A program made the position numbers and the translations under genes. From contig WOGZ01000053.1 of NCBI GenBank assembly GCA_009733775.1, positions 1 through 64,000 of the forward strand: DNA of 64,000 nucleotides. The letters run 5' to 3'. The first letter of the stretch is position 1, and each line of letters starts with the position of its first letter. This DNA comes from Alectoria sarmentosa. Its lineage: Eukaryota; Ascomycota; Lecanoromycetes; Lecanorales; Parmeliaceae. Positions 48,230 through 62,295 of this stretch are shown here, one piece after another. Below the pieces are notes generated by a model. It was not told the origin of the DNA and searched no databases. It saw nothing but the letters and a program-made list of their open reading frames with translations.

Positions 48230-51200
48230 ATGTTAAAAGATAAAATGTTATTTATATTTAAACGATGTGAATATAACGACAATAAGACAATAACACTTAA
48301 AAATCTATTATTTTTATCAAAAACATCATCTATTGTTATTATACGACTTTTTAAACTTATTATTAAAAATGAATCGAATGAAAATAATTTCGATATAAAT
48401 CATTTCAAAAACATCTTAAATAAAAAAAGGTCGATATCAACATTTAAAACACTCAAAGAAAAAATAATCAAGAAATCTAATTTCATCGATATTATTAAAA
48501 TTAATGCATCGATTTATTATTATTTAATTCGAAATAAAGAAAACAAGCTCTTTTCTTTGACAATGAATAAGATTTACGATATTTTCAATAAACCTTTCGA
48601 AATTATATCACAATTGCAACGAGATAATCGCATATCGATTAATAAATCATATTCATGCGATTTCGAAACCAAATACAAAAAATGTTATGAATTATATATA
48701 TTAAAGAATGCTCAAATCAATAATGTTGAGGCTTTTATTTTACAAGATCATGATTACGCAAATGTTTTTAATAGATCACAAGCGAACATATTACCTTCAC
48801 ATCGTTTTTATAATCACAAACTGAAATTCGCTGAAAAAGCAAACAAAAATGCATTATTTAAAAGTCGAATCTATTTATTATCAAGTCACAAACTCGAACA
48901 AATCAAAAAATATCTAAACGAACACCTAAAAAAAGAATTTATCGTATTTAATCATACTTCATTCGCCTCATCTATTTTATTTATTAAAAAACCAAATGAA
49001 GATTTACGATTTTATGTGAACTATCAAAAGCTAAACGTTATCATCAAAAGAAATCGATACTTTATTTCATTAATAAATGAGATTTTGACAAGAATATAAG
49101 ATTATAAATACTTTACACGATTTAACATTATCGTTACTTTTAATAAGTTTCGAATGCATTTAAATAACGAGAACTTTATTACATTTATTACATTTCTTAA
49201 AACATACAAATATCGAATATTTTCATTTGAATTGATAAATAATTTTGTTATTTATCAGCAATACATGAACGATATTCTCTTCGAATATTTAAATAACTTT
49301 TATCAAGCATATTTAAACGATATTTTTATTTATAACAAAATCAAAAAGAAACACGTTTAACATATTCGATTAATTTTTCAAAAGCTACGAGAGATCGACT
49401 TATAAATGAACATCCTCAAATGCGAATTTCATATATAAGAAATCAAATTTCTAAGCTTTCTCGTATCTATCGATAAATTACGAATGAATTCGATTAAAAT
49501 ATAAGTCGTCGTCGATTAAACATAACTTACGAATCTGAAACAAATATAAACCTTTATCGACTTTTGTAATTTTTATAAAAGGTTCATAAAAAACTTCTCA
49601 AAGATAATCAAATCGATGATTCGTTTTATAAAAAAAAATGTTATTTACGAATGATCACCCGCCTGTCAAAAAGTCTTTATTTAATTAAAAATCAACGTTA
49701 TATAAATTTCTATTTTGCGAAATTTCGATAAATTCAAAAAGATAATTTTGAAAACGAATTTTTTCGATTATATTAACGAAAGAGTATTATCATAATATGA
49801 TAATGAAAAAATATTACATTCAATGACCTTTTATAATAAAAACCTGACTTCGATCGAATACAATTATCAGATTTACGATAAAAAACTACTCGTCATTATT
49901 CGATATTTAAAACATTAACGACTCGAATTGAAATGTATCAACATTTCAATCAAGATATTCACGAATTATAAAGATTTTATATATTTTGTTAAAAAACGTA
50001 ACTTAAGTCGTTATTAAGCTAAATATCTCGATATATTATTCGAATATAACATCAAAATCATTTATCGTTCGAGATCACAAAATTTCAAGGCTGATATTCT
50101 CACTCAAATAATTAAATGCAAATTTATCGACTTTACGAATAAACGACTTAAACAATAACATCAAACCATTTTTACATCGAATCGTTTAAATCTCGATAAT
50201 ATCGAATTCGAGATTAATGTTATTAATAATTCTCTTTATTATAAAATGTTCGAAATGAATAAAATCGATAATGAATATAACGAAATACGCGAGATAATCA
50301 TTAATGATAAAAAGAAATTAAAAAATATCACACTCAATAAATACGCTATTACGAACGATATTCTTTATCACAAAGATCGCTTATAAATATTTAAATTTAT
50401 ATACACGATTACTATTCAAAAAATACACGATCAACTTATATATAATTATTCAAAAATCGTCTATACATATGAATTATTCAAATGAAAATATTATTGAAAA
50501 GGTATAAAAATAACAATCATCACATATATTAACAATTGTTACATTTATAAAAAAATTAAAACTCTCAAATATCGTGAACATGACCTATTATAATTATTCT
50601 CAATTTCACAAAAACGTTAATAAAACATTTTTATGAACTTCATCGTTGATTTATCATTATCAAAAAATTATAACGTTATATAAATTATAATAAATCGTTT
50701 AATTAAAAAGCGTCATTATATATTATGCACTGCGAAAAATAATAACACATTTATTAAAAACATTATTGAAATGCTTATCAGAAAAATCTTTTATATATAT
50801 AAACTATTAACATCAATAATGTTTAATCGAAACTCATAATTTGTTATTATAATATGAATTTTTTTTTGCAAAAGACTCGATATTCAAATTAAATTATCTA
50901 CGATCTTTTATTTTAAAATAAATAAATAAACGAAACGAAGCAATTAAGACTTAAAACGTTATTTGCGTACATATTACAATTATATACAAAACGATTAAAT
51001 CAAATAAATATTTATGATCGAATTTGTGAATAATAATAATGTTTCAACCTTTATTAATGTGTCGCCCTTTTATGCAAATAAAGGTTTTCATTTTTATATA
51101 AACTTTAATTTTGATATTATTGATTACGTTATTATTCGAAAACGTCTTAATATTACAAAAGCAAAGAATATTATTAATCACATATAAGATGTTTTCGTTT

Positions 51201-51720
51201 ATATACGTGATAATTTGAATAAAACACAATTTACGATAATCGAATAAATCAATCGCTATAAAAAAGATATAACGTTTAAAAAAGACGACCTCATCTTTCT
51301 TAATAACAAAAACATCGTTATTAATAAATCATTTAAAAAATTGAACGACAAAATGTTCGACCCATTTAAAATCATATTCATTATCGATTTTTTTTATAAA
51401 TTGAAATTATTTAAAACGATGAGAATTTATAACGTCTTTCATTTTAAACTCTTAAATTTTATTATCATCAATTCATTGCCTAATTAAAAAAACCTTTTTT
51501 TTAAAATTATTATCGTTAAAGATAAGAAGAAATGAATAATTAAAAATATATTAAATTCAAAAAGATTATGAAATCGTTTTAAATACAAGATTAAATGAGA
51601 AAACGTCGATAAAAATTTCAATTAATATAATATTAACGAAGATGAATTCGATAATATAAAAAACGTAATAAAAGACTTTCATAAAAGATATTTAAACAAA
51701 TTAAGATAAAAAGATTAAAC
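48230..51720 (+). pseudogene. G2 copy 1 pol remnant: RT, RNase H, integrase, chromodomain-like end
   Basis: The frame 48,230-49,099 (289 codons, the longest in the AT-rich DNA) ends in RT motifs FKSRIYLLSSHKLEQIKKYL, FASSILFIKKPNEDLRFYVN and ISLINEILTRI. One stop later, 49,154-49,360 continues with MHLNNENFITF, YQQYMNDILFEYL and YLND at 49,310-49,321, where active enzymes have YLDD (Asp to Asn, a G-to-A change). RNase H-like text includes SIEYNYQIYDKKLLVIIRYLKH (~49,855-49,915). The integrase follows near 50,280-51,500 and a chromodomain-like end near 51,540-51,720, with Trp positions as TGA/TAA. It is inactive by stops and by the catalytic change. Confidence 0.92.
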
Positions 51721-52470
51721 ATTACTCGATTGAATTAACGATTAATTTATAAAAAAATTTCATTATTCACTTTTCCTCTTCTTTCTTTCTTCCTCACAAT
51801 CGTCGTTATTATAACGAACGACGATGATTATATGCAACTTTCGATTATTGTGCATGCGTCTTCACATCATTTTTTCAACGACAAAATCGATCGATATCGA
51901 CGATGACGACGTGTTAATTCAAGGTTCAAACGAACACGCGGCCTTTATTATTCACATTATAAACATCTTTCGAAGCCTCTTAACGTCGTTTTAAAACCTC
52001 GTTATCGTTATTGTTAATCTTATTCGATATCACATATATGATAACTCATAAAAAAAAACTATTTAAGGCATCATTAAAATACATATAAACTTCAAATAAG
52101 GTTTAACGTTTGCGGCTCGATTCGATTCGAGAAACCTCGTTCAATCATATCGCTTAATTTTTACGATCCTTTCTTCGCTCGAAATATGAAATATCAAATA
52201 ACATTAAACACTCAAATGCTTCGACGGCGATTATAACGTTAATTCTTCATCAAATCACGTTATTCTTAAACGTCTAAAACGATAAAACATTATAATATCG
52301 ACGATGCTATAAACGAACTTTTCACGACATATTACTATCGCTATTATCGCCAATTTTCTTCAATTAAGAATAATTATCAATTAAATGTTTCGAAGATATA
52401 AGACAAATTATAAGCACACTTCTTCAATCTTCATAGCGTTAAAACATCGCTTTTTGAAAAAAGAGAATAA

Positions 52471-52674
52471 TGTTATAAGCGTACCCTACATTCTTAATAA
52501 AGTTGATTTCTCTTTAACATCACATTTCTTTAACATTATTTAATTGAACTTAACGTGACTTAATAAAGATATTTATTTTCATATAAATGCCTTTTTTCTA
52601 TGTATATACTTTTTTCTCACTTAATTATCTTATTCAATACACTTATATAACATAACTTTATACTAGTTTTAACA
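52471..52674 (+). repeat. G2 copy 1 3' LTR (204 bp)
   Basis: Starts TGTTATAAGCGTACCCTACA and ends AGTTTTAACA; same length as the 5' LTR and followed by target duplication AAAAT. Confidence 0.93.
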
Positions 52675-52679
52675 AAAAT

Positions 52680-55600
52680 TATATAATATATAAGCGATAT
52701 AGTTAATATAATTTCAATTTTTTTTTTTCGAATATTTGATATAAATATTTATTTCTTTTCGATCGTTCGTTTTAAATAAAACCTCGCTTAATTATTAATA
52801 ATTCAATAATTTTATTTCGCGAAACTTCGTATTTTTTAATATATATTTATTAAGAAAAAATATATAATTTCGCATATTATTAAAAATATAATTCAAATTA
52901 AAAATCGTATATAAATTGTTTTATTTTAATTATATTTATAAAATTAAGAATTTAATAAAAGACGTTTTCATCGCGCAATTAAAATATCGTTTAAAAAATA
53001 ATAATAATATAATATATCATCATAAATAATTTATATAAGATTTTTAATAAATGAAATAATTAATGAAATCTTTAATAATAAAAAATAATACACGCGTGTA
53101 ATAACGAGATATAAGAGTTTTTAATAATAAACGATTTGAAAAAAGAATATAATAATAAATTCGAAAGTCTTTGATAATAAAATGCTTAAATAATCAAAAT
53201 ATATTAAATAAAAATAAAATAAATGATAATAAAATGAATAAAAGCGAGATAAATGATATAACGAAATTAATTTTAAATAATTTATAAAATAATGAATATA
53301 CACATATTTTATAACAGCGCACATATTTATTATTGAAAAACGCATATTTATAAAATGCAATTATTTATCAATATGATAATAAATAATAAAAATTAATAAT
53401 TTTTAAATATTCTAATTTAAATTACGTTCGAGAAATTGTTAATTAATTATGCGAAAAAATAAATATATCGAATTATTAAATTAAATAATTAATATTCGAA
53501 AAAGAAGCATTAATACAAATATTCGATCTTTATAATCTTTCGCCGTTTTTTTAATTTCTCAATATTTCTTTTTATAATTCATTTCTTTATATAAATAATT
53601 GAAATTTATATATAATAATTAAAGTTTTTTTGTAATAAATTTCGAAAAACGTAATAAAAATCAACGCGAGATTTAAATCTCAAAAATTTTAATAAATAAA
53701 TATTTTAAATAAATTGCTTATAAATAGCGAGAAAGATTTTTAAAATGAATTAATAACGATTATATCATTTTATAATAAGCGATAACGTAAGAAATTAATA
53801 ACGAAAAATATAAAAGACGAAAATAATAAATTAACGTTTTTTATTAATTTAATAAAGATAAATATTTTTATATTAAATTTAAATTTAATTAATCGTTATA
53901 AATTATAAATAAAATTTAATTCTCGAAAAAGATTATTACGAATAATGCAAAAATCATAATTTTTTAATTTATATCGTTTAAAATCGTCGCGAAGTTTGTT
54001 GCGAAGCATATTTTAAAAATCGTTATTAATAAAATTCTTTTTAATAAGACGCTCATCTTTAAAAAATCTCTCGCGAAAATCACGTTTATCGTATTAAAAT
54101 CTTTCACGATCTTTATCTCGAAATTACGAAATAAAAATATATTAAAAACTTTAATAAATAATGCGCGTAATTAAAATAATAACGTTTAAAAACTTAAAAT
54201 AAATGTGAAAAGAAATCGCAATAATTTTTTCATTATTTTTATATCGAGAAATAATAAACTTAATTAAATTAATAATGAAAATTAATTATAAATATATATT
54301 ATTAATGATAAAAATAAAAAAAAAAGATAATAAAAAAGAATAAGATTTCGATAATAATGAAGTTGAATATACTCTTAAAACGATATTTTTTTATATATTT
54401 ATTTAATATATATATAAATAAACTTATTCGAATTGTATTTTTAAATATAAAGATTAAATATATTATTTATAAAAACGTTAAACGTCGTATATAAAGTTTA
54501 TACAAAATTTGAAAAATGTAAGTTTTAATAATAACTTTGACGTGACTATAATGTTAAATTAATTCGATAAAAAATAATCGATAAATTTATTTATTTAATT
54601 TAATTACGTTTATAAAAATTAAAAAAAAAATTCGTTTAAGATTTAATAATTTATGATTAAAATCTGTTTTCAAATTTAATATTGAAATTGTAAATTTGAA
54701 TATAATCATTTCGACAGATTTGCGTTTTTTAAAATATGATTATATTTTCTCAATTAAAGACTTTCACGATTATTAATATACATATAAATGCTTTTTTTCA
54801 ATTTATTATTTATATATAAATAATTCATTTTTACGAGCATAATGTGTATAATATAAACTTAATTAAATATATTTAAAAACATTTTCTTAATATCTTTGAT
54901 GCTTTATATTAACGAAAAGAATTTAAAAATTAAAATATAAATAATTATCTTAAACGCGATGTGTTTTAATTAAATATAATATAAACGAATTTAGAGAATC
55001 GATTTTAATCAAAATTTAAATGATTTTTTCGACGATTTAAAGATGAAAGCAAAATCGAATAAAAAAAATGATGAAAATTTAATCGCGAAAAAGTTAATCG
55101 CGAAGGATAAAGATTTGAAAAATGATAATAAAATCGTGAAATTTAAAGAAATTGTAAATGAGTAAAATAATAAATTAATTATAAATCACAATAAATAATT
55201 ATAAATAAATAATTTTATTAAAGATTTCGACGACGTATAACATATATGTGATAAGTTTATTTAAGTTAATAAAGTTTTATCGAAGGTTTCGACGATATAT
55301 AATATATAACGTCTCTTTATTTACGATAATAAATGTTAACATATATGAAATAAATAGTAATTTTAAAAGTATTTTATATAAAATATTAAAAGCTTGTTTA
55401 TTTGCATTAATGAATAAATTTTATAAAAGACTTTAACGATATATAATATGTGACGTCTCATTATTTTCGATAATAAGTAAATATTAACGTATATAAAATA
55501 TTAAATAATGATTTTAAAAGCATTTATATATAAATGAAAAGAATTTTGCGAAAGACTACGACGATATATAATAAATAACGTTTCTTTATTTATATAAATT

Positions 55601-56231
55601 TATATTAATATATATAAATAAATGTTAAATAATAACTTTAAAAGCATTTTATATATAACATTTAAAGCTTATTTATTTATATTAATAAAATTCTGCGAAA
55701 AACTTTAATATATAATAAATGTTTTAAGATATTAATATAAAATTAAACATTATTTCGAATTATATTGTATATAAAAAGCTTTAAACATTATTTCGAATTA
55801 TATATAAAAAGTTTCGAATAATATTTTTTATTTTTTAAATATTTCATATAATCGCAACATTTCGATAAAAAAAAACTCTTTAAATAATTGTTAATTGAAA
55901 ACGATTTCGAAAGACACGAATTTGTTAAAATATTTATTTTATTTATTAAATTGATTTAATAAATAAGTATCTCGATTAACTTTTATTTTATTAAACTTTA
56001 TATTGATATATAACGATTTATAAACTTATAACAATCGTACAACTTTAAAATATAAGAATATAACGACAAAAGCATAATTTTAAAAGATTTTAAAAAAGAT
56101 AACCATTATATAGCAGTAATGAACGATTTCAAAATCGCTTTAAAACGATTTCACAATTATAATCGTTATAAAATCGTTAAATAATAAATATATAATAAGT
56201 GTAATTCTTTAATGAAGGTTAGAATAATAAT
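52680..56231. other. 3.5 kb AT-rich DNA between the two G2 copies, unassigned
   Basis: Nothing recognisable up to ~55,200 apart from chance frames (e.g. 53,121-53,360 -). A tandem repeat of ~125-145-bp units occupies 55,222-55,730. The last 100 bp before 56,232 shows no G2 LTR, so copy 2 is truncated at its 5' end. Confidence 0.55.
55222..55730 (+). repeat. Tandem repeat of ~125-145-bp units, ~3.5 copies
   Basis: The phrase ACGATATATAATA followed by (T)AACGT(C/T)TC recurs at ~55,290, ~55,435 and ~55,560, with a degenerate fourth near 55,705. Each is followed by a TATTAA...ATATATAAA block and TTTTAAAAG(C/T)ATTTATATA. The 62-codon frame at 55,248-55,436 is a by-product of the array. Confidence 0.75.
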
Positions 56232-59200
56232 TAATAAATTTAAAAAATCGTGTTAGCAAAGACTTTATCAAAATATAAAATTATTAAAATATTATATTTC
56301 TGAGTTAAATTATTTTCGACAATTAAAATTCGAATAATTCGTATCGAGATAATAATTCGCCTCGTTAATAATAATTAATATAAAAAATATATTAAAATAT
56401 TCGTTTAATTAACGAATTGAAAGAAATAATTATTTATTATTTTTATATAATATAAATTAAAACAATATTAATTATATCGTTCGAAAGATTATTATTAAAA
56501 GTATTTAAATCTTTCACGACATTATTATAAAATAAGAAATTACGATTTTATAATTTTTTAAAGTCTATTTTTTTTATTTCGCATTATCAACTTTTTTTAT
56601 ATAAAGTCGACGACGATATAATAATTTTTTTTTACATAAATAACGAAATTAAAAAAAGATTATTTAATTAATATATTAATTTTACGAGATTTTGATAAGT
56701 GAATAAACGATTAAATAACATTTTTATATAATCGTTTAAATATAAAGTTAAATTTCTTTATTATTTAAAAAATTATTAAATACGTTAAATATATTAAATA
56801 ATAAATGTTTACATTTTTTTAACACAATATATTTTAACATTATTTTTGTCAAAATATTTTAATAATTCTTTATTTTTTTAAAAAATTTTTCTTTTTTATC
56901 GAAATTTTTTTTAGTTTTTATTTCTTTTATTATACGTATAATGTTTCGACATAATCGTATAAAACGATTTAATTTAATAATAAACTTTTTAATATAAATA
57001 AATGATTATAACGTTATTTCGCTATTAATTATTTTTGAAAAGAAAGTTGTTAACATCGATATCGCATAAAATATCGATAATTTAATACAATTTTAAAGAT
57101 ATTTAAAGAAAACGTTTATTAATATTTAAAAAATTATTAAAAATATTTATATTAAACGTAATAAATTTAAATAATTTATAAAATAATACGAAGAATTATA
57201 AGATTATAATAACATTTTTGAAAATTAATTCGATATAATTATTATCGATAAAAGCGTTTATATTAAAAAATTCAGAAAATTAATTATTAAAGTAATTGAA
57301 TTTTTTAAATTATTTAATTCTTTTATCTTTACGAATAAAAAGAATTTTATATAAAAAAATTAGTTTTTTAAAATAAATCACAAATTTATTATTAATCACG
57401 ATTAATATTTTATTATCACAAATTTATTATTAATCACGATTAATATTTTATTATCACATTTATATTAATTTATGTTATTTTTAAATTAAAAGAAAAAGTT
57501 TCGAAATAAATAATAAAACGTCGATTGAAAAGTTATTCGAATTTATACGAATTTTATAAAAAAATAATGAATTATTTAATCGATATTTATAAGAATTTAA
57601 ATTAATAAAATAATGCGAAGCGATAATATAATTCATTTTAATAAAATATTATATTTTTTATAAAGTTTTACGTCGATTTTATTCGATTTAATTAAATTAT
57701 TTATAGAAATAAAAATAATATAATACGATATTTACGTTTGAAAATTCGTGAAAATTTATAAAAAAATTGAAACGCATATGAAGATTTTAACGAATTAACA
57801 TTTATTAATTTTTTTTTACGAAAGTTAAATAATATTTAACGTGTTAAATATGAAGAAAAATTTAAAATTACATTTAAATCGACATTTTTAATAAAAAAGT
57901 TAATTATATTAATTATAATAAAAGTTTATATTATAATAACATTTTTAAAATCTTTATATCGATTTTATTTGTCAAAATTAAAATTAATGTGAATGTTAAA
58001 AAGTTTAAATGTTATAACTATAATCAAATTAAATATATTAAACGTATTTATTTTCAATTAAATAAGAAAATTTCTCGAATACACGCTATAAAAATGAACA
58101 ATAAAAATAAAAATAATTTATATAATCTTTAAAAGAATTCTTTAAATAATTCGAAAAAAGATTGATTTTTTTTCAAATTATAATAAGAGATGATACGAAC
58201 GTGTGTTTAACGAATATTTTAAATAATCTTTTAACACGTCGATTCTTTAAATAATAATTACGTTATTATTATAAAATCGATAAATAACGATTATAAATTC
58301 TTTAATAAATTGCGAATGCATTAAAACTTATATCGTTATTAATAAAGTTATTATATTTAAAATATATAAACGCTTATAAATCGAGTCTTATTTTCTTTTT
58401 TAATCAAAATTATTACGAGAATATAATAAATAATTAATCAAACGTTTTATTATTTATTATTTTTTATTTATTTTAAATGTGCACAATTATAAAAAATAAT
58501 TACATTTTATTATTATTATTAAATTAAGATAATACGATTTGATTTTCGAAAAATTATGAATAAATAAATATAAAATCGTAATCGATATGCTAAAAAATAA
58601 GATATTATTTATATTTAAATAATATAAATATAATAATAACAAAATATTAACATTTAAAAACTTATCGTTTTTATTAACAACATTATTTATTATCATTATA
58701 CGATTTCTTAAATTTATTATTAAAAATGAATCGAATAAAGATAATTTTAATATAAATTATTTTAAAAACATTTTAAATAAAAAGAAATCAATTATTAACA
58801 CTTAAAACATTTTGAAAAAAAATTAAAAAAATTAAATTTCATCGATAATATTAAAATTAACGCATCGATTTGTTATTATTTAACTCAAAATAAAGAAAAC
58901 AAATTCTTTTCTTTAATAATAAATAAAATTTACGATATTATTAATAATTCTCTCGAAATTATATTATAATTATAATAAAATAATCGTATATTAAATAATA
59001 AATCATGTTTATGCGATTTCGAAATTAAATATTAAAAGTGTTATAAATTTTATATATTAAAAAAGACTTAAATTAATAATGTTAAAATTCTCATTTTTTA
59101 AAAAGTGTTTAATAATTTTTTTATAAATTCTTATAATAAAGCGAATGTTTTCGATAAATTATAAGCGAACATGTTATTTTTATATCGCTTTTATAATTTT

Positions 59201-62200
59201 AAATCGAAATTTGCTAAATAAATAAATAAATAAATAAATAAGAATATATTATTTTTAAATCGAATTTATTCGATATTAAATCACAAACTCGAATAATTTA
59301 AGAGATATTAAAATAAATATTTGATTTTTTTTTTATTATACTTGATTATATTTTATTCGTCTCACTCGTTTTATTTATTGAAAAATTAAATAAAAATTTA
59401 CGTTTTTATATAAATTATCGAAAATTAAACGCTATTATTAAAAGAAATCGATATTTTATCTTATTAATAAATGAAATTTTGATAAAAATATAAAGTTGTA
59501 AATATTTTATACGATTTAACATTATCGTTATTATTAATAAACTTTAAATGTATTTAAATAACGAGAATTTTATCACGTTTATTACATTTTTTAAAGTATA
59601 TAAATATCGAATGCTTTTATTTAAATTAATAAATAATTTTGTTATTTATTATTAATATATAAACGATATTTTTTTCGAGTATTTAAGTAACTTTTATTAA
59701 GTATATTTAAATAATATTTTCATTTATAATAAAATTAAAAAAAAACACGTTTAATATATTTAATTAATTCTTTAAAAATTACGAGAAATCGATTTATAAA
59801 TAAATATTTTCAAATATAAATTTCATATTTGAAAAATCAAATTTTTAGATTTGTTAATATTCATTAATAATTTATAAATAAATTCGATTAAAATATAAAT
59901 CGTCGTCGATTGAACAAAATTTATAAATCTAAAAAATATAAAAATCTTTATCGACTTTTGTAATTTATATAAAAGATTTATAAAAAACTTTTCGAAGATA
60001 ATTAAATTAATAATTCGTTTAATAAAAAAAGATGTTATTTTTAAATAAATATTCATTTATTAAAAAGTTTTTATTTAATTAAATATCAACGTTATATAGA
60101 TTTTTATTTTGCGACATTTTAATAAATTCAAAAAGGTTATTTTGAAAACGAATTTATTTAATTATATTAATAAAATAGTTTTATTATAATACGATAATAA
60201 AAGTTTATTATATATATTTTTTATAATAAAAACCTTATATTAATTAAATATAATTATTAAATATATAATAAAAAATTATTTATTAATATTCGATATTTAA
60301 AGTATTAACGTTTTAAATTAAAATATATCGATATTTAAATTAAAGTATTTATAAATTATAAAAGTTTTATTCATTTTACGAAAAAACGAAATTTAAGTTA
60401 TCGTTAAATTAAATATTTTAATATACTATTTAAATATAATATTAAAATTATTTATTATTCGAAATTGTAAAACTTTAAAATCGATATTTTAATTTAAATA
60501 ATTAAATGTAAGTTAAAGAATTTCAAAAATGAATAATTAAAATTATAATATCAAATTATTTTTATATTAAATCGATTGAATCTCGATAATATCGAAGATT
60601 TTTATTGTTATAAAATGTTAAAAATAAATAAATTCGATAAAAATATAAAAATATATATAAAATAATTATTATTGATAAAAAAAATTAAAAATATTACATT
60701 TAATAAATGCGTTATTACGAACGAAATTTTTTATTATAAAAATTGCTTATAAATATTTAAGTCGATATATATATTTATTATTAAAAAAAATTAAATAAAT
60801 TTGCGTATAATTATTTTGAAATTACACGTATATATAAATTCTTTAAATGAAAGTATTATTAAAAAAATTCAAAAATTATAATCGTTATATACGTTAATAA
60901 TTATTATATTTGCAAAAAAACTAAAGTTTTTAAATATCGTAAACATAATTTATTACAATTATTTTCAATTTCACAAAAACGTTAATAAAACATTAAAATA
61001 AACTTTATCGTCGATTTATCGTTATTAAAAGATTATAACGTTATATAAGTCGTAATCGATCGATTAATTAAAGAACGTTATTATATATTATATACGATAA
61101 ACGATAATAACACATTTATTTAAAGCATAATTGAAATATTTATTAAAAAAATCTTTTATATATATAAATTATCTATATTAATAACATTTAATCGAGATTT
61201 ATAATTTATTATTATAATATAAAAATCTTTTTATATAAAATTAGATATTTAAATTATATTATTTATTATTTTTATTTCAAAATAAACGAATAAATCGAGC
61301 GAAACAATTAAAATTTAAAACGTTATTTATAAATTTATTGTAATTATATATAAAATAATTAAGTTAAATAAATACTCATAATCGAATTTATAAATAATAA
61401 TAACGTTTTAATTTTTACGCATATATTGCTTTTTATATAAATAAAGAGTTTCATTTTCGTATAAATTTTAATTTTAATATTATTAATTACGTTATTATTC
61501 GAAAACGCTTTAATGTTATAAAAGTAAAAAATATTATTAATTATATATAAAACATCTTCGTTTTTATACGCGATAGATTTAATAAAATATAATTAATTAT
61601 AATTGAATAAATTAATCGTTATAAAAAAGATATAACATTTAAGAAAAGCGACCTCGTTTTTTTTTAACAATAAAAACATCGTTATTAATAAATTATTTAA
61701 GAAATTGAACGACAAAATGTTCGATTTATTTAAAATTATATTCTTTATTAATTTTTATTATTAATTAAAGTTGTTTAAGATTATAAAACTTTATAACGTT
61801 TTTTATTTTAAATTTTGAAATCTCGTTATCATCAATTTATTATTTAATTAAAAGAATTTTTCTTTTAAAATTATTATCGTTAGAAATAAAAATAAATAAT
61901 TAATTAAAGATATATTAAAATTTCAAAAAATTATAAAGTCGTTTTAAATATAAATTTAAATGAGAAAACGTTAATAAAGATTTTAGTTAAATATAATATT
62001 AATAAAAACGAATTCGATAATATAAAAAACGTAACGAAAGATTTTTATAAAAGATACTCAAATAAATCACGATAAAAAAATACGCATTATTCGATTGAAT
62101 TAATAATTGATTTATAAAAAACATTTTATTATTTAATCTTTTTTATTTTTATTTAATTTTTTTTTACATTATTATTATTGTATTAAATAATAATATAAAT

Positions 62201-62295
62201 AATTTCGATTTATTTATTATCGTGAAAATGCATCTTTACATCTTTTTAAAGATCGATATGCGTTTTCACGTTTTTTCAAAAGATCGATATCGATC
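56232..62295 (+). mobile_element. Gypsy G2 copy 2, internal region only, heavily RIP-degraded
   Basis: Aligns with copy 1 from ~45,842 to ~51,910, in order and on the same strand: AAATTTAAAAAATCGTG near both starts; AAAATTCGTGAAAA...TATAAAA near 57,735 and 47,391; the RT block near 59,100-59,720; and ATCGATATCGA near 62,285 and 51,890. Neither LTR is present. Where copy 1 keeps C, copy 2 usually has T, so copy 2 has been mutated on both strands and no long frame survives. Frames at 58,487-58,696 and 59,823-60,056 on - are shadows. Confidence 0.88.
57377..57452 (+). repeat. 38-bp exact tandem duplication inside G2 copy 2
   Basis: 57,377-57,414 and 57,415-57,452 are identical (each starts ATCACAAATTTATTATTAAT). 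Copy 1 has this block once, so the duplication is specific to copy 2; the identity implies that it arose after the mutations. Confidence 0.88.

Larger units (their letters stand above)
45602..52674 (+). mobile_element. Complete 7,073-bp Gypsy LTR retrotransposon (G2, copy 1)
   Basis: LTRs of equal length (204 bp, 45,602-45,805 and 52,471-52,674), begin TGTTA(C/T)(G/A)AGCGTA, are bracketed by the 5-bp target duplication AAAAT (45,597-45,601 and 52,675-52,679). A polypurine tract (GAAAAAAGAGAATAA) directly precedes the 3' LTR. Inside are a gag with intact CCHC knuckle, then RT, RNase H, integrase and a chromodomain-like C-terminus. It is the least mutated element here: much C survives on +, while G is depleted. 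It serves as the reference for the other G2 copies (24,091-25,680, 25,688-25,935, 56,232-62,295). Confidence 0.95.

Noticed and set aside
53121..53360. Hydrophobic 79-codon minus frame as a membrane peptide
   Set aside because: Phe/Ile/Tyr richness follows from base composition; no conserved feature or start context.
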